DNA of 50,289 bases from Confluentibacter sediminis (GCF_003258355.1 NZ_QKPO01000027.1:1-50289); one strand, 5' to 3'. Positions 24,238 through 33,654 are shown, counted from the first letter of the stretch. Translations and numbers: made by a program. The notes: generated from the sequence alone by a model not told the origin.

Positions 24238-26289
24238 ATGACCTTTAAAAATCACCTTCAATTACTAGCCTTTTTTATGTCTATCATTGTATATTCCCAA
24301 GATATGCAAGAAGGCTTTACCTATCTAGAAACGGGGAAGTACCAAGAGGCTGCAACGTTTTTCCAACATATCTTAAAAGACTACCCGACTAATAAAACAG
24401 CTAGATTATGTTATGGTCGTGCCATGGGCCTTTTAGGAAATTCAGAAAAGGCAGTCACTATATTCACTGATCTTCTTAAAGAATATCCAACCGATTTTGA
24501 GATTAAACTAAATTATGCCGAATCTTTACTTTGGAATAAAAACTATGCAGATGCCAAAACCTATTATGAAGACCTGGTTAAAGAAAATAGCGAAAGCTTT
24601 CCTGCACTTTTGGGATATGCCAATACTTTGTCCAATCTTAAAATATATGATACAGCGTTGGAGTATGTTAATACCGCATTGGCCGTATCTCCAGGAAACG
24701 TTAATGCATTAACCTCTAAAAAATACATGTATTTGGGCTATGCGTACCAAAATCAGCAAGCACGGAATTATAAGGAAGCAGAACGCCTTTTAATGGAAAA
24801 TTTAACGCTTTTTAATAATGATAAAGACACCTTAATCAATTTGGCCAACTTGTATTTAATAGCCAATCGGTTAGAAGATGCAAGAGCTATTTATAATCTG
24901 CTAGCTGAAAATCCAGAAAACAAACTGGTCGCTTTAAATGGTTTGGCTTTGGTATCACATTTAAAGGGCAAGGAAAAAGAAGCTTTAAAACTAAGTGAAC
25001 AAGCTTTTGAAAGTTTAAATACCGATACAGATCCTGCTATGGTGCAACCCACAACTGAACGTTACATGCAAGCCCTAATTTGGAATAAAAAATTTAAAAT
25101 AGCCAATGCCCTTATTTCTAATTTAATGGAAACCAAGCCTAACGAGAATTGGTTGTTGGCATTACGTGCGACTTTAAACATTTATAAAAGCGACTTTAAA
25201 AAGAGTTTGGAAGATTACAATCGTATTTTAGTGAACGATAGTAGCTCGTTCGATGGAAATTTAGGAAAAGCGAATGCCTTAAAAGCCTTGGGGTATTATG
25301 AGGATGCCTATACGTCGGCCGAAAACACCTTGCGGTTCTACAACAATCAAAAAGATGCTATCAACTTTATAAACAATTTAAACACCAGTTTTATGCCTTT
25401 TTTAGACACCAAAACAGCCTATTCTTTTGATAATGGTAATAACGAAGCTTATACATTTCAAGCACAAACCGAAGTGCCACTGTCTATCAAGTTTAAATTG
25501 TTAGGCGGTTATGGATATAGAACTACTAAAAATTCGGTGACCAATAACAAGGCGTCTTCAAACCATCTGTTTTTTGGGTTGGGTTACCAACTGTTACCCA
25601 ATATAATTTTTAACGGACAACTTGGAGTTATAGCAGCTAAAGCCAATACTGAGGATTATACCCAATTATTAACCGATGTGTCGTTTAACATCAAGCCCTT
25701 TAAATTGCAGGTCTTGGATGTTGGCTATAAACGCGAAATACAAAGTTTTAATGCTGAGTTATTAGACAGAGAAATTGTAATGAATAACTTTTACGCCAAC
25801 TACAACCTAAGTACCAATTTTAATTTGGGTTGGTTTACACAATACTATTACACGGTGCAAAATGATGACAATGCCAGAAATCTATTGTTTACCTCGTTAT
25901 ATTATAACATGCTTAGCAAACCATCGTTAAAAGGCGGGGTAAATTACCAGTATATAACCTTTAAAACCCAAGTGCCGACTATTTATTTTAGTCCAGAAAA
26001 ATTCAATGCTGGCGAGGTGTTTATGAATTTGATTAAAGATGAGGTCATTACCAAACCAAACGAATGGTTTTACGAATTAACCGCAGCAACAGGGTTTCAA
26101 TTTATCGAAAGCAACGCCAAACAAAGTACCTATAGAATTCAAGGAAAATTAGGGTATAAATTCTCTGAACGTACTTTGTTAAACGTTTACGGAAACCGAA
26201 GTAATATTGCCTCTGCCACAGCTGCTGGGTTTACCTTTACAGAAGTGGGCGTGCGATTTAAATGGTATTTGGGGAAGTCGCCTTTGTAG
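24238..26289 (+). CDS. TPR / outer-membrane beta-barrel protein for polysaccharide export
   Basis: A 683-residue protein: signal peptide (about 1-20), TPR repeats over about 22-370 (for example YLETGKYQEAATFFQHILKDYP, YAESLLWNKNYADAKTYYEDL, LEDARAIYNLLAENP), then a strand-rich C-terminal half (about 390-683) with alternating hydrophobic/aromatic strands ending GVRFKWYLGKSPL. The layout matches periplasmic-TPR plus porin proteins of exopolysaccharide secretion (PelB, PgaA, BcsC, YaiO-like). I infer an outer-membrane exit pore with a TPR scaffold that contacts the synthesis complex. It is divergent from the STAS-flippase operon, in the same intergenic region as an operator-like repeat. Confidence 0.83.
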   Translation: MTFKNHLQLLAFFMSIIVYSQDMQEGFTYLETGKYQEAATFFQHILKDYPTNKTARLCYGRAMGLLGNSEKAVTIFTDLLKEYPTDFEIKLNYAESLLWNKNYADAKTYYEDLVKENSESFPALLGYANTLSNLKIYDTALEYVNTALAVSPGNVNALTSKKYMYLGYAYQNQQARNYKEAERLLMENLTLFNNDKDTLINLANLYLIANRLEDARAIYNLLAENPENKLVALNGLALVSHLKGKEKEALKLSEQAFESLNTDTDPAMVQPTTERYMQALIWNKKFKIANALISNLMETKPNENWLLALRATLNIYKSDFKKSLEDYNRILVNDSSSFDGNLGKANALKALGYYEDAYTSAENTLRFYNNQKDAINFINNLNTSFMPFLDTKTAYSFDNGNNEAYTFQAQTEVPLSIKFKLLGGYGYRTTKNSVTNNKASSNHLFFGLGYQLLPNIIFNGQLGVIAAKANTEDYTQLLTDVSFNIKPFKLQVLDVGYKREIQSFNAELLDREIVMNNFYANYNLSTNFNLGWFTQYYYTVQNDDNARNLLFTSLYYNMLSKPSLKGGVNYQYITFKTQVPTIYFSPEKFNAGEVFMNLIKDEVITKPNEWFYELTAATGFQFIESNAKQSTYRIQGKLGYKFSERTLLNVYGNRSNIASATAAGFTFTEVGVRFKWYLGKSPL

Positions 26290-26431
26290 GGATGCAAGGC
26301 AAAAGTATTATCAAGAGAAATTATTCAACACTTTTTAGTTAAGTGTTGGTGTTCCGTGGCAGAATTTCTACCATGGCTTAAAAAGGCACCTGCAATTGGA
26401 ATTTCTATGTGATGAGACCAAAGGATAGTAG

Positions 26432-26574
26432 GGCAGCAGTGGGCAAAAGAGCATTGATACTATGGTGTTCTTCAAACTGTGCTTGGTGGGGTATTTAGAA
26501 AATATTATCAGTGACTGTAAGCTCATGGAGCTATTTCAGTATGCGTTTGAATATTCTGGATTTTTTGAGTTATT
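26432..26574 (+). pseudogene. IS1182-family transposase relic (N-terminal part)
   Basis: Two frames together give a recognisable piece of an IS1182-type transposase: GQKSIDTMVFFKLCLVGYLENIISDCKLME in one frame (26441-26530) and, after a frameshift, FSMRLNILDFLSY (about 26535-26573). The family reads DPVVFFK.CLVGYLENI.SDRKL.E.CSMRLDILYFLGYD here. Two stop codons lie in frame just upstream of the relic (tagtag at 26426-26431), and the catalytic region is missing. It is a dead fragment and marks the start of a patchwork region. Confidence 0.75.
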
Positions 26575-26588
26575 AAGAAAGTATGTAT

Positions 26589-26612
26589 CGATTGTCCGAT
26601 CGATTGTCCGAT
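26589..26612. repeat. Tandem 12-bp duplication
   Basis: The unit CGATTGTCCGAT occurs twice in direct tandem just after the transposase relic. The rest of 26290-26763 holds no intact gene. Confidence 0.8.
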
Positions 26613-26763
26613 CCGTCGGGAATGTTTGGGCAAAATCTCACAACTTTAAAAAGTACCTGAAATTCATAGAAAATCATGGTAAAAGTGAGGCGGCAGGTTT
26701 GCGCCTTGTTCTTTACCGTTAAATGCTGTTGTCGACATTATTATAAATCCATATCATCATCTT

Positions 26764-26864
26764 CCATTTAGATTGTAAGCACATTCAAAAACAACAAATG
26801 CCCTTAAAAGAGGCCTTTTTATATCGTATTTTAAAAAACTATGAGGTTGTGAAACGGCTACCGG
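26764..26864. repeat. Imperfect repeat B, copy 1
   Basis: Starts CCATTTAGATTGTAAGC, continues with ACATTCAAAAACAACAAA, a short GC-containing hairpin and T run, and ends near AACGGCTACCGG. A second copy is at 31850-31940, and both lie immediately downstream of a minus-strand gene. The ends resemble the recurring gene-boundary sequences found in patchwork regions of Bacteroidota chromosomes (from memory, not checked). Confidence 0.65.
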
Positions 26865-26898
26865 CTTAGCAATATGTTTTTAAATACACTAATTTGTC

Positions 26899-27819
26899 TT
26901 AATAACAAATTGTATTTAATTCTTGATAATCAGATACTGTTACAGTTGGTATTTCCTGACCGCTTAGGATTTTAATACAAGTTAAATTAGGATTTCTATC
27001 CACTCTCAAATCTATTAATTCTTGATTATTGGTTACATCGAGGGTAGTAAGTAAATTACTTGAACTATATAAATGCGTTAAATTAGTATTATATTCAAGA
27101 TTTATATTTTGAAGCTTATTGCCTGAAATCACCAAAGTCTCTAACAATGTATTAGAGCTGAAGTCTACTGTTGTAAGTTGATTAAGTGTTAATAGCACAT
27201 CTTTTAGTTTTAAAGCAGCATCGGTGTTAATAGTTTTTAATAAGTTATGACTAATCAGTAATACTTCAATAGATTCATTTTCAATACTAATTTCTTCAAA
27301 GTTATTAAAGGATAAATTTGCCTTTTTCAAATTTGTCGATTTTGAAAGCCCATTAATTGTACTAAGTTCATTTGATTGAATATCCAATAAAATTAAATTT
27401 GGGTTGTTGCTAATATCAATATTGGTTAGATGGTTTCCATTAAGAAATAAAGTATCTAACTTAGTGTTAAAACTTAAATCGACCTCTTTAATTTTCTGTC
27501 CAGCTGCAGACAATAATGTTAAGTTTACAAACCCTTCAATTCCTTTCAAATCATTGATCTCCCCAAAGTTTGAAGAGAGGTTCAAATCTAAGCGTTTTAC
27601 TGCTTCGGCATCCGACTTTAACATTTGCTGGTTAAGAATACCGTCTGAATCTATGCCTTGTTCTAATAATTTTGTTTCAAAATGTACATCTGGAATAGTT
27701 AAATAAATATCATTTATCGTGTTTGAGGATTCATTGTTACTTGAACATGAAACAATGAGAGATAATGTCAAAACAATTATTGATTGGTAGATTTTACTTC
27801 TGCTTAAGGGATTCTTCAT
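26899..27819 (-). CDS. Leucine-rich-repeat lipoprotein
   Basis: A 306-residue lipoprotein. The lipobox is LIVSC (about Cys25). A short linker leads to about nine leucine-rich repeats of the bacterial 21-23-residue type (for example LDTLFLNGNHLTNIDISNNPNLILLDIQSNELSTI, LLETLVISGNKLQNINLEYNTNLTHLYSSSNLL), ending with NPNLTCIKI near the C-terminus. Such proteins usually bind other proteins or surfaces; no T9SS tail is present, so it is probably held by lipid. It is downstream of a broken response regulator and a multi-PAS kinase on the same strand, but 122 bp separate it from them, so co-transcription is uncertain. Confidence 0.85.
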   Translation of the reverse strand: MKNPLSRSKIYQSIIVLTLSLIVSCSSNNESSNTINDIYLTIPDVHFETKLLEQGIDSDGILNQQMLKSDAEAVKRLDLNLSSNFGEINDLKGIEGFVNLTLLSAAGQKIKEVDLSFNTKLDTLFLNGNHLTNIDISNNPNLILLDIQSNELSTINGLSKSTNLKKANLSFNNFEEISIENESIEVLLISHNLLKTINTDAALKLKDVLLTLNQLTTVDFSSNTLLETLVISGNKLQNINLEYNTNLTHLYSSSNLLTTLDVTNNQELIDLRVDRNPNLTCIKILSGQEIPTVTVSDYQELNTICY

Positions 27820-27941
27820 TTATGTTTTTTTATTCTCTTAAAAGACGGATTTAAGTATAAATTGTTACATTAAATGATATGCTTCTTTAGGGTTTCTACG
27901 AAATTATTGTTAGCAAACCTTGCTTGAGTTGATTCATAGAA

Positions 27942-28343
27942 TTAATTGTTGACAAGTTCTGCTAAAATACTTTTCAGTTGACTTTGATTTATTGGTTTGA
28001 CTAAGTAGTTACTCTTTAAACTATACTGTTCAGCTTTTTTAAAGTCTACGTCACTATTTGAACTGGTTAAAATGTAAATAGTAACTTTTTGCTCTATAGG
28101 TATTTTAGTGAATTCATCCAGAAACTGCCACCCATCCCAAATAGGCATGTTTAAGTCCAGAAATATAATTTGAGGTAATTTTTAACTATTCAGAAACATA
28201 GCTTTTAGGGTATCATATGCCTCTTTTCCATTTTTACAAACTAATATTTTTTCAACAAATCCTGATAGTTCAATATACTTCTTGGTTATAAATAAATGCA
28301 TTGGGTCATCTTCCACAATACACGCTAAATCTATTTTTTTCAT
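27942..28343 (-). pseudogene. Response regulator with an in-frame stop at codon 54
   Basis: Reading from the ATG at 28343, one frame gives a 133-codon CheY/Rcp1-like receiver: MKKIDLACIVEDDPMHLF at the start, FLDLNMPIWDGW around the phospho-acceptor, ILTSSNSDVDFKKAEQY and YLVKPINQSQL at the end. Codon 54 (28184-28182) is TAA, just before the phospho-Asp segment, so only halves could be made. The ATG overlaps the stop of the kinase gene (ATGA), so the pair was once translationally coupled. Either a recent loss-of-function mutation or a sequencing error; the rest of the frame is intact, which favours a recent event. Confidence 0.85.
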
Positions 28344-31300
28344 TTTGGTATTGATATTTTAAATGTTGTACCCACGTTTACTTCACTTTCTACTTCTATT
28401 TTGCCACCCATACTTTCAATTTGATTTTTTGTAATAAATAATCCCACTCCTCTAGAGTCATCATGATGATGAAATGTTTTGTACATACCAAAGAGTTTTT
28501 CACCGTATTTTTTCAGATCTATACCTAATCCATTATCTTCAAAAAATAAAGTGATCATTGATTGTTCAATATCTACTTCTGCATAAATCTTCAAATAACT
28601 CACTCTTTGTTCACTTCTATATTTTATGGCATTTGTAATCATATTTAGCACAATACTATCAAGGTATGCAGGAACACCTTTGACGGTTAAGTCCTTATCT
28701 ACATTATTGATGGCTTCAAATTGTGCTTTCTTTATTTGTATATTTAGGCTTTCGATATTTTTTTGAATGACTTCATGGATATTTATTTTTGAAACATCAG
28801 ACTTCGTTAAATTCACTTTTACAATTTCTGTCAAATCATGTACGGTCTGATTTAGATTTTCGACTCCTAAGATAAGAAGTTCAAATAATTCATTCTTCAA
28901 TATATCTGGATGTTCCATTTGAATTAAATCAAGAATTCCAGAAATACCACCACTGTGCGAACGCAGATTGTGAGATACAATATGAGCAAAATTTCGGAGT
29001 CTTCCATTCTGCTCATTCGTAATGTCGAGCAGTGACTTGATCTCTTTTTCCACTTTTTTTAATTCACTAATATCTGTACCTACGCACAAATAGCCCACTA
29101 TATCATCGTGATCAAGAATAATATTAATAGAAAGTAAAACAGGGAAACTTGTACCATCTTTTCTTATATAGGTCCATTCTTTAGTGATTGGTTCACCAAT
29201 TTTAGCTTCATAAACAAAGGCTTCAAAACCTTTTATTTCTTTTTTGTATTTTTCAAACAATTCAATGCTGCGGTTTTCTACCTCTTCACGATGGTGAATT
29301 AACTGTGGATTGTGGTTGCCAACCAATTCTTCAGCTTTATAACCTAGTAATTTTTCGGCACCAGAGTTGAACAAAGTAATTGTACCTTCAGTATCGGTGG
29401 CAATAATCGAAACTTGTTTACTTGCATTCAATATGGCCTGCAAACTTGAGATAGCATGTTGCAGTTTTCTTTCCGCCTCTTTTTCTTGACTGATATCTCT
29501 AATAAATGACCAGATCAGTTTTCTTCCATTGGAGTCTTTTATCACCACTCCCTGAAGAGCTATAGGATAACGTGAGCCATCTTTACGAATGTATTCTTTT
29601 TCAAATTTATCATAGCTTCCTTTGCTTTCCATTTGCTGAATTGCAGTAGTTTCGAATGGCTCATACTCCTTGGGCGTGGTATCCCAGTAACTAAGGGATA
29701 AAAACTCCTCTTTGTTGTAGCCTGTTGGTTCAAGTAGTTTATTATTTACATCTAAAAATTTGCCAGTTTCATATTCATTTAAGGCGATTCCTATCGGGGA
29801 CAAATTGTATAAAGCCGACAACAGGTCTTTTTGGTAATTGATGTCTAGTAGGAGCTTTTTGCTTTGAGAGATATCTATAATTTGCGAAATAAAATAGACT
29901 ACTTTACCTTGTTCATTTTTTACCATAGATACTGCCAATAGGACATCAACTACATGCCCATCTTTATGGAAATATCTTTTCTCTATTTGATAATGATCTC
30001 TTTTCCCTTCAATAAGTTCAGTTAAAAGTGCTAAGTCAGAATTTAAATCATCAGGATGTGTAATGTCTTGAAAAGTAAGCTCCAAAAGCTCTTCTTCTGA
30101 ATATCCAATTATTTCGCTAACCTTTATATTCGTCTTTAGCCATTTCCCTTTTTCATCCAACAAAGCCATTCCAATGGCAGCATTTTCAAAATTTCCTCTA
30201 AAAGCTTCTTCACTGATTCGTAACCTTTCTTCTCTTTGCTTTCTTTCTGTAATATCCTGATGGGTACCATACATCATCAAGGGTTTTCCGTCTTTGGTCC
30301 ATTCAAATACTTTGCCCCTATCATATACCCATACCCAGTGCCCAGCTTTGTGCTTCATGCGTGCTTCAAACTCATAGTAGTCTACCTTTTTCTCAAAACA
30401 AGCATTTAGTCTACGATTGGATTCTTCCAGATCATCTGGATGAGCTAATTTCATCCAAGTTTCTATACTGATTGGAGCAAGCTCTTCTAGGGTGTATCCC
30501 ACAATTTCAGCCCACCTCGAATTAAACATGGTTTCACCCGTTTGTACTTTCCATTCCCACGTGCCAACATCGGTGCCTTGTATTACCGATTTGAATCTTA
30601 TTTCATTGTGTTTTATCTCAGTAATATCCTGAAAACTACCTATGAGCTTATTGCCAACTTTTCTCCCTGTAGCTCTGACCCAAATCAGATTTTCTTTAGC
30701 GGTGATCATTCGGCATACTAAGTCATAAGGTTTGCCATTTACACTGCATTCTTTCACGGCCTCTGAAATTAGAGGTTTGTAATCAGGGTGGTAAAACTCT
30801 AATCCGCTTGTCTTGTTAGGGTTGAAGTCCTTAGGTACTTCGTGTATGTTATAAATGATGTCACTCCATATAACTTGATCTGTGGCAATGTCCATTTCCC
30901 ACATTCCTAGATTATTCGCTTCTTGGGTATCTTGGAGTAACACATTCTTTTTCTCAAGCTCTTCATTCAGGATATCTAGCTCAAAACTTTTTTTTCTAGC
31001 TTCAAAAATCTTTACGGTTTGCCTCGCTAATTTTTTAAGCTGGTCCAACTGCGACTTGTTGAGCTTTTTGGGTGTGTCATCAATTACGCAAAGTGTTCCT
31101 AGGGGATAGCCGTTAGATGTGATAAGGGGAATACCTGCATAGAAAATAACATACGGATCTCCAACGGTTAAAGGATTGTCATGAAACCGCTCATCTTTAC
31201 TGGCATCCTCTACTATGAATGGTTCATTCGGCGTATTGATGGCGTGTGCGCAAAAGGCAAATTTTTTAGGCGTTTCACGAACCTCCAAGCCGTGGTGAGA

Positions 31301-31480
31301 AAGAAACCACTGCTTGTCTTTATTGATCAGACTAATCAAAGATATTTTTGTACCGCAGATTTGAGCAGCCATAGAAGTTATAAAGTCATAATCTTCATCT
31401 TCGGCAATTCCAATCAATTGATAACTTTCCAGTTCTTTTAGTCGTTTCGACTCATCTTTTGGCATTTTGGGATCTTCCAT
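28340..31480 (-). CDS. GAF / five-PAS sensor histidine kinase
   Basis: A 1046-residue cytoplasmic kinase with no membrane segment. GAF domain about 28-165 (PFIVEDASKDERFHDNPLV-type text and GTLCVIDD); five PAS/PAC units at about 185-290, 295-412, 425-540, 550-665 and 675-808 (each with a WVRATGR/WVYDRG or RKDG.. PAC motif); then a histidine-kinase core. The phospho-acceptor segment is FAHIVSHNLRSHSGG (His837), an HNLRS variant of the usual HDLKSP, and the ATPase has EDNGLGIDL and GVGLFITKNQIESMGG. The downstream response regulator gene overlaps by 4 bp but is broken, so the kinase may be orphaned. PAS domains could bind flavin or haem or small ligands; no evidence for which. Confidence 0.9.
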   Translation of the reverse strand: MEDPKMPKDESKRLKELESYQLIGIAEDEDYDFITSMAAQICGTKISLISLINKDKQWFLSHHGLEVRETPKKFAFCAHAINTPNEPFIVEDASKDERFHDNPLTVGDPYVIFYAGIPLITSNGYPLGTLCVIDDTPKKLNKSQLDQLKKLARQTVKIFEARKKSFELDILNEELEKKNVLLQDTQEANNLGMWEMDIATDQVIWSDIIYNIHEVPKDFNPNKTSGLEFYHPDYKPLISEAVKECSVNGKPYDLVCRMITAKENLIWVRATGRKVGNKLIGSFQDITEIKHNEIRFKSVIQGTDVGTWEWKVQTGETMFNSRWAEIVGYTLEELAPISIETWMKLAHPDDLEESNRRLNACFEKKVDYYEFEARMKHKAGHWVWVYDRGKVFEWTKDGKPLMMYGTHQDITERKQREERLRISEEAFRGNFENAAIGMALLDEKGKWLKTNIKVSEIIGYSEEELLELTFQDITHPDDLNSDLALLTELIEGKRDHYQIEKRYFHKDGHVVDVLLAVSMVKNEQGKVVYFISQIIDISQSKKLLLDINYQKDLLSALYNLSPIGIALNEYETGKFLDVNNKLLEPTGYNKEEFLSLSYWDTTPKEYEPFETTAIQQMESKGSYDKFEKEYIRKDGSRYPIALQGVVIKDSNGRKLIWSFIRDISQEKEAERKLQHAISSLQAILNASKQVSIIATDTEGTITLFNSGAEKLLGYKAEELVGNHNPQLIHHREEVENRSIELFEKYKKEIKGFEAFVYEAKIGEPITKEWTYIRKDGTSFPVLLSINIILDHDDIVGYLCVGTDISELKKVEKEIKSLLDITNEQNGRLRNFAHIVSHNLRSHSGGISGILDLIQMEHPDILKNELFELLILGVENLNQTVHDLTEIVKVNLTKSDVSKINIHEVIQKNIESLNIQIKKAQFEAINNVDKDLTVKGVPAYLDSIVLNMITNAIKYRSEQRVSYLKIYAEVDIEQSMITLFFEDNGLGIDLKKYGEKLFGMYKTFHHHDDSRGVGLFITKNQIESMGGKIEVESEVNVGTTFKISIPK

Positions 31481-31510
31481 AAGTTGATTTTGTTTTCAAA
31501 ATTTTTGTGA

Positions 31511-31637
31511 ACAATCATATAACCACACTAAATACCTATTTTAATTGTATTTATATCGTTTATGTATGCAATATATTACTTTTTAATAAGGTATCCAATG
31601 GACTTATAATAGCCTTATTGTTAATTTTAATGGTTTT
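31511..31637. repeat. Imperfect repeat A, copy 1
   Basis: About 125 bp starting ACAATCATATAA and including TATATCGTTTATG, ATGCAATATATT, GTATCCAATGGACTTAT and TTAATGGTTTT. It matches 32997-33121 at clearly more than 80% by eye. Both copies lie 30-60 bp upstream of a minus-strand gene start. Confidence 0.85.
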
Positions 31638-31849
31638 GCGAAGTTGAAACTTCACAAAGCACATCACAGACTTCAAAGAGCGGGCAGGTGTGTAACATCA
31701 CCTGTTTGAACAGCCATAAGGACATTATATGAAAACCAAAAGCCAAAGTTATGGTAGAGCCTATACACAGTTTATAGGCTTAAAAAAGGCAATATTATTG
31801 GCATCAGACAGGCAAACAGGTGCATGCAGCTTTCCGACATTGCCCATAT
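31638..31849. other. Non-coding spacer with three hairpins between repeats A and B
   Basis: No gene. Three perfect inverted repeats follow each other: GAAGTTGAAACTTC (31640-31653), CAGGTG...CACCTG (31685-31704) and GCCTATA...TATAGGC (31759-31779). The spacing suggests structured DNA or RNA, or the decayed end of a mobile element. No open frame has recognisable content. Confidence 0.55.
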
Positions 31850-31940
31850 CCATTTAGATTTTAAGCCACATTCAAAAACAACAAACGTCCTTTTTAAGGG
31901 CGGTTTTTACAAAATTATGGGCTCATGCAACGGCTATCGG
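31850..31940. repeat. Imperfect repeat B, copy 2
   Basis: Starts CCATTTAGATTTTAAGCC, continues ACATTCAAAAACAACAAACG, has a 7-bp stem (CGTCCTT / AAGGGCG) with a T run after it, and ends CAACGGCTATCGG. It matches 26764-26864. It lies directly downstream of the minus-strand oxidoreductase gene. Confidence 0.65.
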
Positions 31941-31953
31941 TGTTGTAAGTAGC

Positions 31954-32937
31954 TTATTTAATCTTTATTACAATCTTACCTTTTGCTCTTCCTGAAGCAA
32001 GATGCGTAAATGCCTCAATACTCTCAGAGAAAAGATAAACTGTATCAATAATTGGTTTGATTTTTTTATCTTCAACCAATGATTTGATTTTACTTAAATG
32101 TGCTCCATTAGGTTGCATGAAAATATATTTGTAAGTCGCGTCTTTAGCATTAATTAGTTTAGCTAATTCTTCTGGTAATTTGTAGTCAGCAATCCCGAAC
32201 ATTTTTGCAGTCTCTTCATCAAAAGCACCGATAATGCTTACAACTTTTCCTCCTTGCTTAATGACCTGAAAGGCTTCTAAAGCATAGTCCTCTCCAAGTG
32301 TGTTAAAAACAACATCTGCGTCTTTTACGATAGTTTTATAGTCTTCTGTTTTGTAATCAATTACTCGGTCTGCCCCAAGTTCTTTAACCCACTTTATATT
32401 GTTTGTACTTGTAGTAGTGTATACATAGGCTCCTTTTGTCTTGGCATATTGAATGGCTAAACTACCAACACCTCCTGAACCTGCGTGAATAAGAACCTTA
32501 TCGTTTTCTTTTATCCCAGCATATTCCAATGATTGTAAAGCAGTAAGTCCTGCTAATGGTAAACTTGCAGCTTCTTCGAAAGAAATATTTTCAGGTTTTT
32601 TTGAAACAGCAATACTACTTACTGCTACATATTCTGCTATTGTACCCATTTGTTCTTGAGGTACTCTTGAATAAACCAGGTCTCCAATTTCAAAATCGCT
32701 TACTTCTTCTCCTTTTTCGACTACAATTCCACTAACATCATAGGCAATGGTACTCGGAAGTGGAATTGGAAGCATACCTTGAAGGTTTCCTAGAATTATA
32801 AGTTTATCTATTGGGTTAATGGCAGCAGCCTTCACTTCAATAAGTACATCGTTTGTTTGTATGGATGGTTTACTAACTTCATTAAAGGTTAAGCTATCTT
32901 TAATCTCACCATATTTTAATAGTTGTAATGCTTTCAT
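31954..32937 (-). CDS. Zinc-free MDR-family NADP-dependent oxidoreductase (quinone-reductase-like)
   Basis: A 327-residue medium-chain dehydrogenase/reductase. The N-terminal GroES-like part reads VLIEVKAAAINPIDKLIILGNL and YDVSGIVVEKGEEVSDFEIGDLVYS; the nucleotide-binding part has VLIHAGSGGVGSLAIQYAKTKGAYVYTTTS (glycine-rich AGSGGVG) and GADRVIDYKTED. The cysteines that bind structural and catalytic zinc in alcohol dehydrogenases are absent, so it belongs with quinone-oxidoreductase/enoyl-reductase-like enzymes. The likely cofactor is NADPH and the substrates are small enones or quinones; not determined. It stands alone between repeats B (31850) and A (32997), as a self-contained accessory gene. 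Confidence 0.9.
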   Translation of the reverse strand: MKALQLLKYGEIKDSLTFNEVSKPSIQTNDVLIEVKAAAINPIDKLIILGNLQGMLPIPLPSTIAYDVSGIVVEKGEEVSDFEIGDLVYSRVPQEQMGTIAEYVAVSSIAVSKKPENISFEEAASLPLAGLTALQSLEYAGIKENDKVLIHAGSGGVGSLAIQYAKTKGAYVYTTTSTNNIKWVKELGADRVIDYKTEDYKTIVKDADVVFNTLGEDYALEAFQVIKQGGKVVSIIGAFDEETAKMFGIADYKLPEELAKLINAKDATYKYIFMQPNGAHLSKIKSLVEDKKIKPIIDTVYLFSESIEAFTHLASGRAKGKIVIKIK

Positions 32938-32996
32938 TTTTATGTTTTTTTTGATTAATTCTTATATTTTTTAAGAATAGGGTATGATTACTTATA

Positions 32997-33121
32997 ACAA
33001 TCATATAAACACAATAAGTACCCATACCATTGTAGTTATATCGTTTATATATGCAATATATTGCTTTTTATAACGTATCCAATGGACTTATCATAGTCTT
33101 AGTGTTAATTTCATTGGTTTT
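32997..33121. repeat. Imperfect repeat A, copy 2
   Basis: Matches 31511-31637 with the same order of blocks (ATATCGTTTATA, TGCAATATATTG, GTATCCAATGGACTTATC, ATTGGTTTT). It is upstream of the oxidoreductase gene, and copy 1 is upstream of the GAF/PAS kinase gene. After it, 33122-33186 contains CCAGTGTTGGCTGTAG, a sequence similar to the ends of repeat B. Confidence 0.85.
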
Positions 33122-33186
33122 GTGGTTCTTGTAGAACGATGCCCAACATATCTATAAATCACCAGTGTTGGCTGTAGACTTTTTTT

Positions 33187-33654
33187 TCAATCCCATATTT
33201 TTGGTATATCAATTTTCATTGTTCTTAAATACGACAAGAACTGTCCTGCGTGAACAGATTCGTGATACCCAATCCGTAGTAAATATGTTGCAAGGATTTT
33301 CTTGTCTCCATTTCCTGGGTGAACGATTTCGGTTTCATTTAATTCCTTATCTGAAAATTGTCTAACACTTTCTAAAAATCGTTGTCTAAAAGGTTCAGCA
33401 AATTCAAGTTCATTTTTTAGGTTTATGAATAGTCGGTTTTTCCAAGGTGTTTTATAATTAGTCATATCTCCTTGATTAATAATAATATTCCAACCATAAT
33501 CAGCTTCCAAAACGTGTCTTATCATTTCTGACGCACTCATTGCTTTTCCGTCAGGTTTCCAATTATAATATTTCTCAGGTAGTCCGTTCCAAAGTTTTAT
33601 ACTTCTTCTCCTTATCTCTGTAAAATTTAAAATTATGAGTTCAGATTGGTTCAT
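33187..33654 (-). CDS. DinB-like four-helix protein
   Basis: A 155-residue protein of the DinB/YfiT-like superfamily. The likely metal ligands are His47 (EMIRHVLEADYGW) and His131/His135 (GYHESVHAGQF), the typical three-His set at matching spacing; NWKPDGKAMSASEM is another family mark. Known relatives are thiol-dependent transferases or uncharacterised stress-induced proteins. No signal peptide. It has its own upstream region and no operon partner, consistent with an accessory gene. Confidence 0.85.
   Translation of the reverse strand: MNQSELIILNFTEIRRRSIKLWNGLPEKYYNWKPDGKAMSASEMIRHVLEADYGWNIIINQGDMTNYKTPWKNRLFINLKNELEFAEPFRQRFLESVRQFSDKELNETEIVHPGNGDKKILATYLLRIGYHESVHAGQFLSYLRTMKIDIPKIWD

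Noticed and set aside
26462-26722. 86-codon plus-strand open frame read as an independent small protein
   Set aside because: Only its first part is protein-like and it matches a transposase that continues in another frame, so it is part of an IS1182-type relic.
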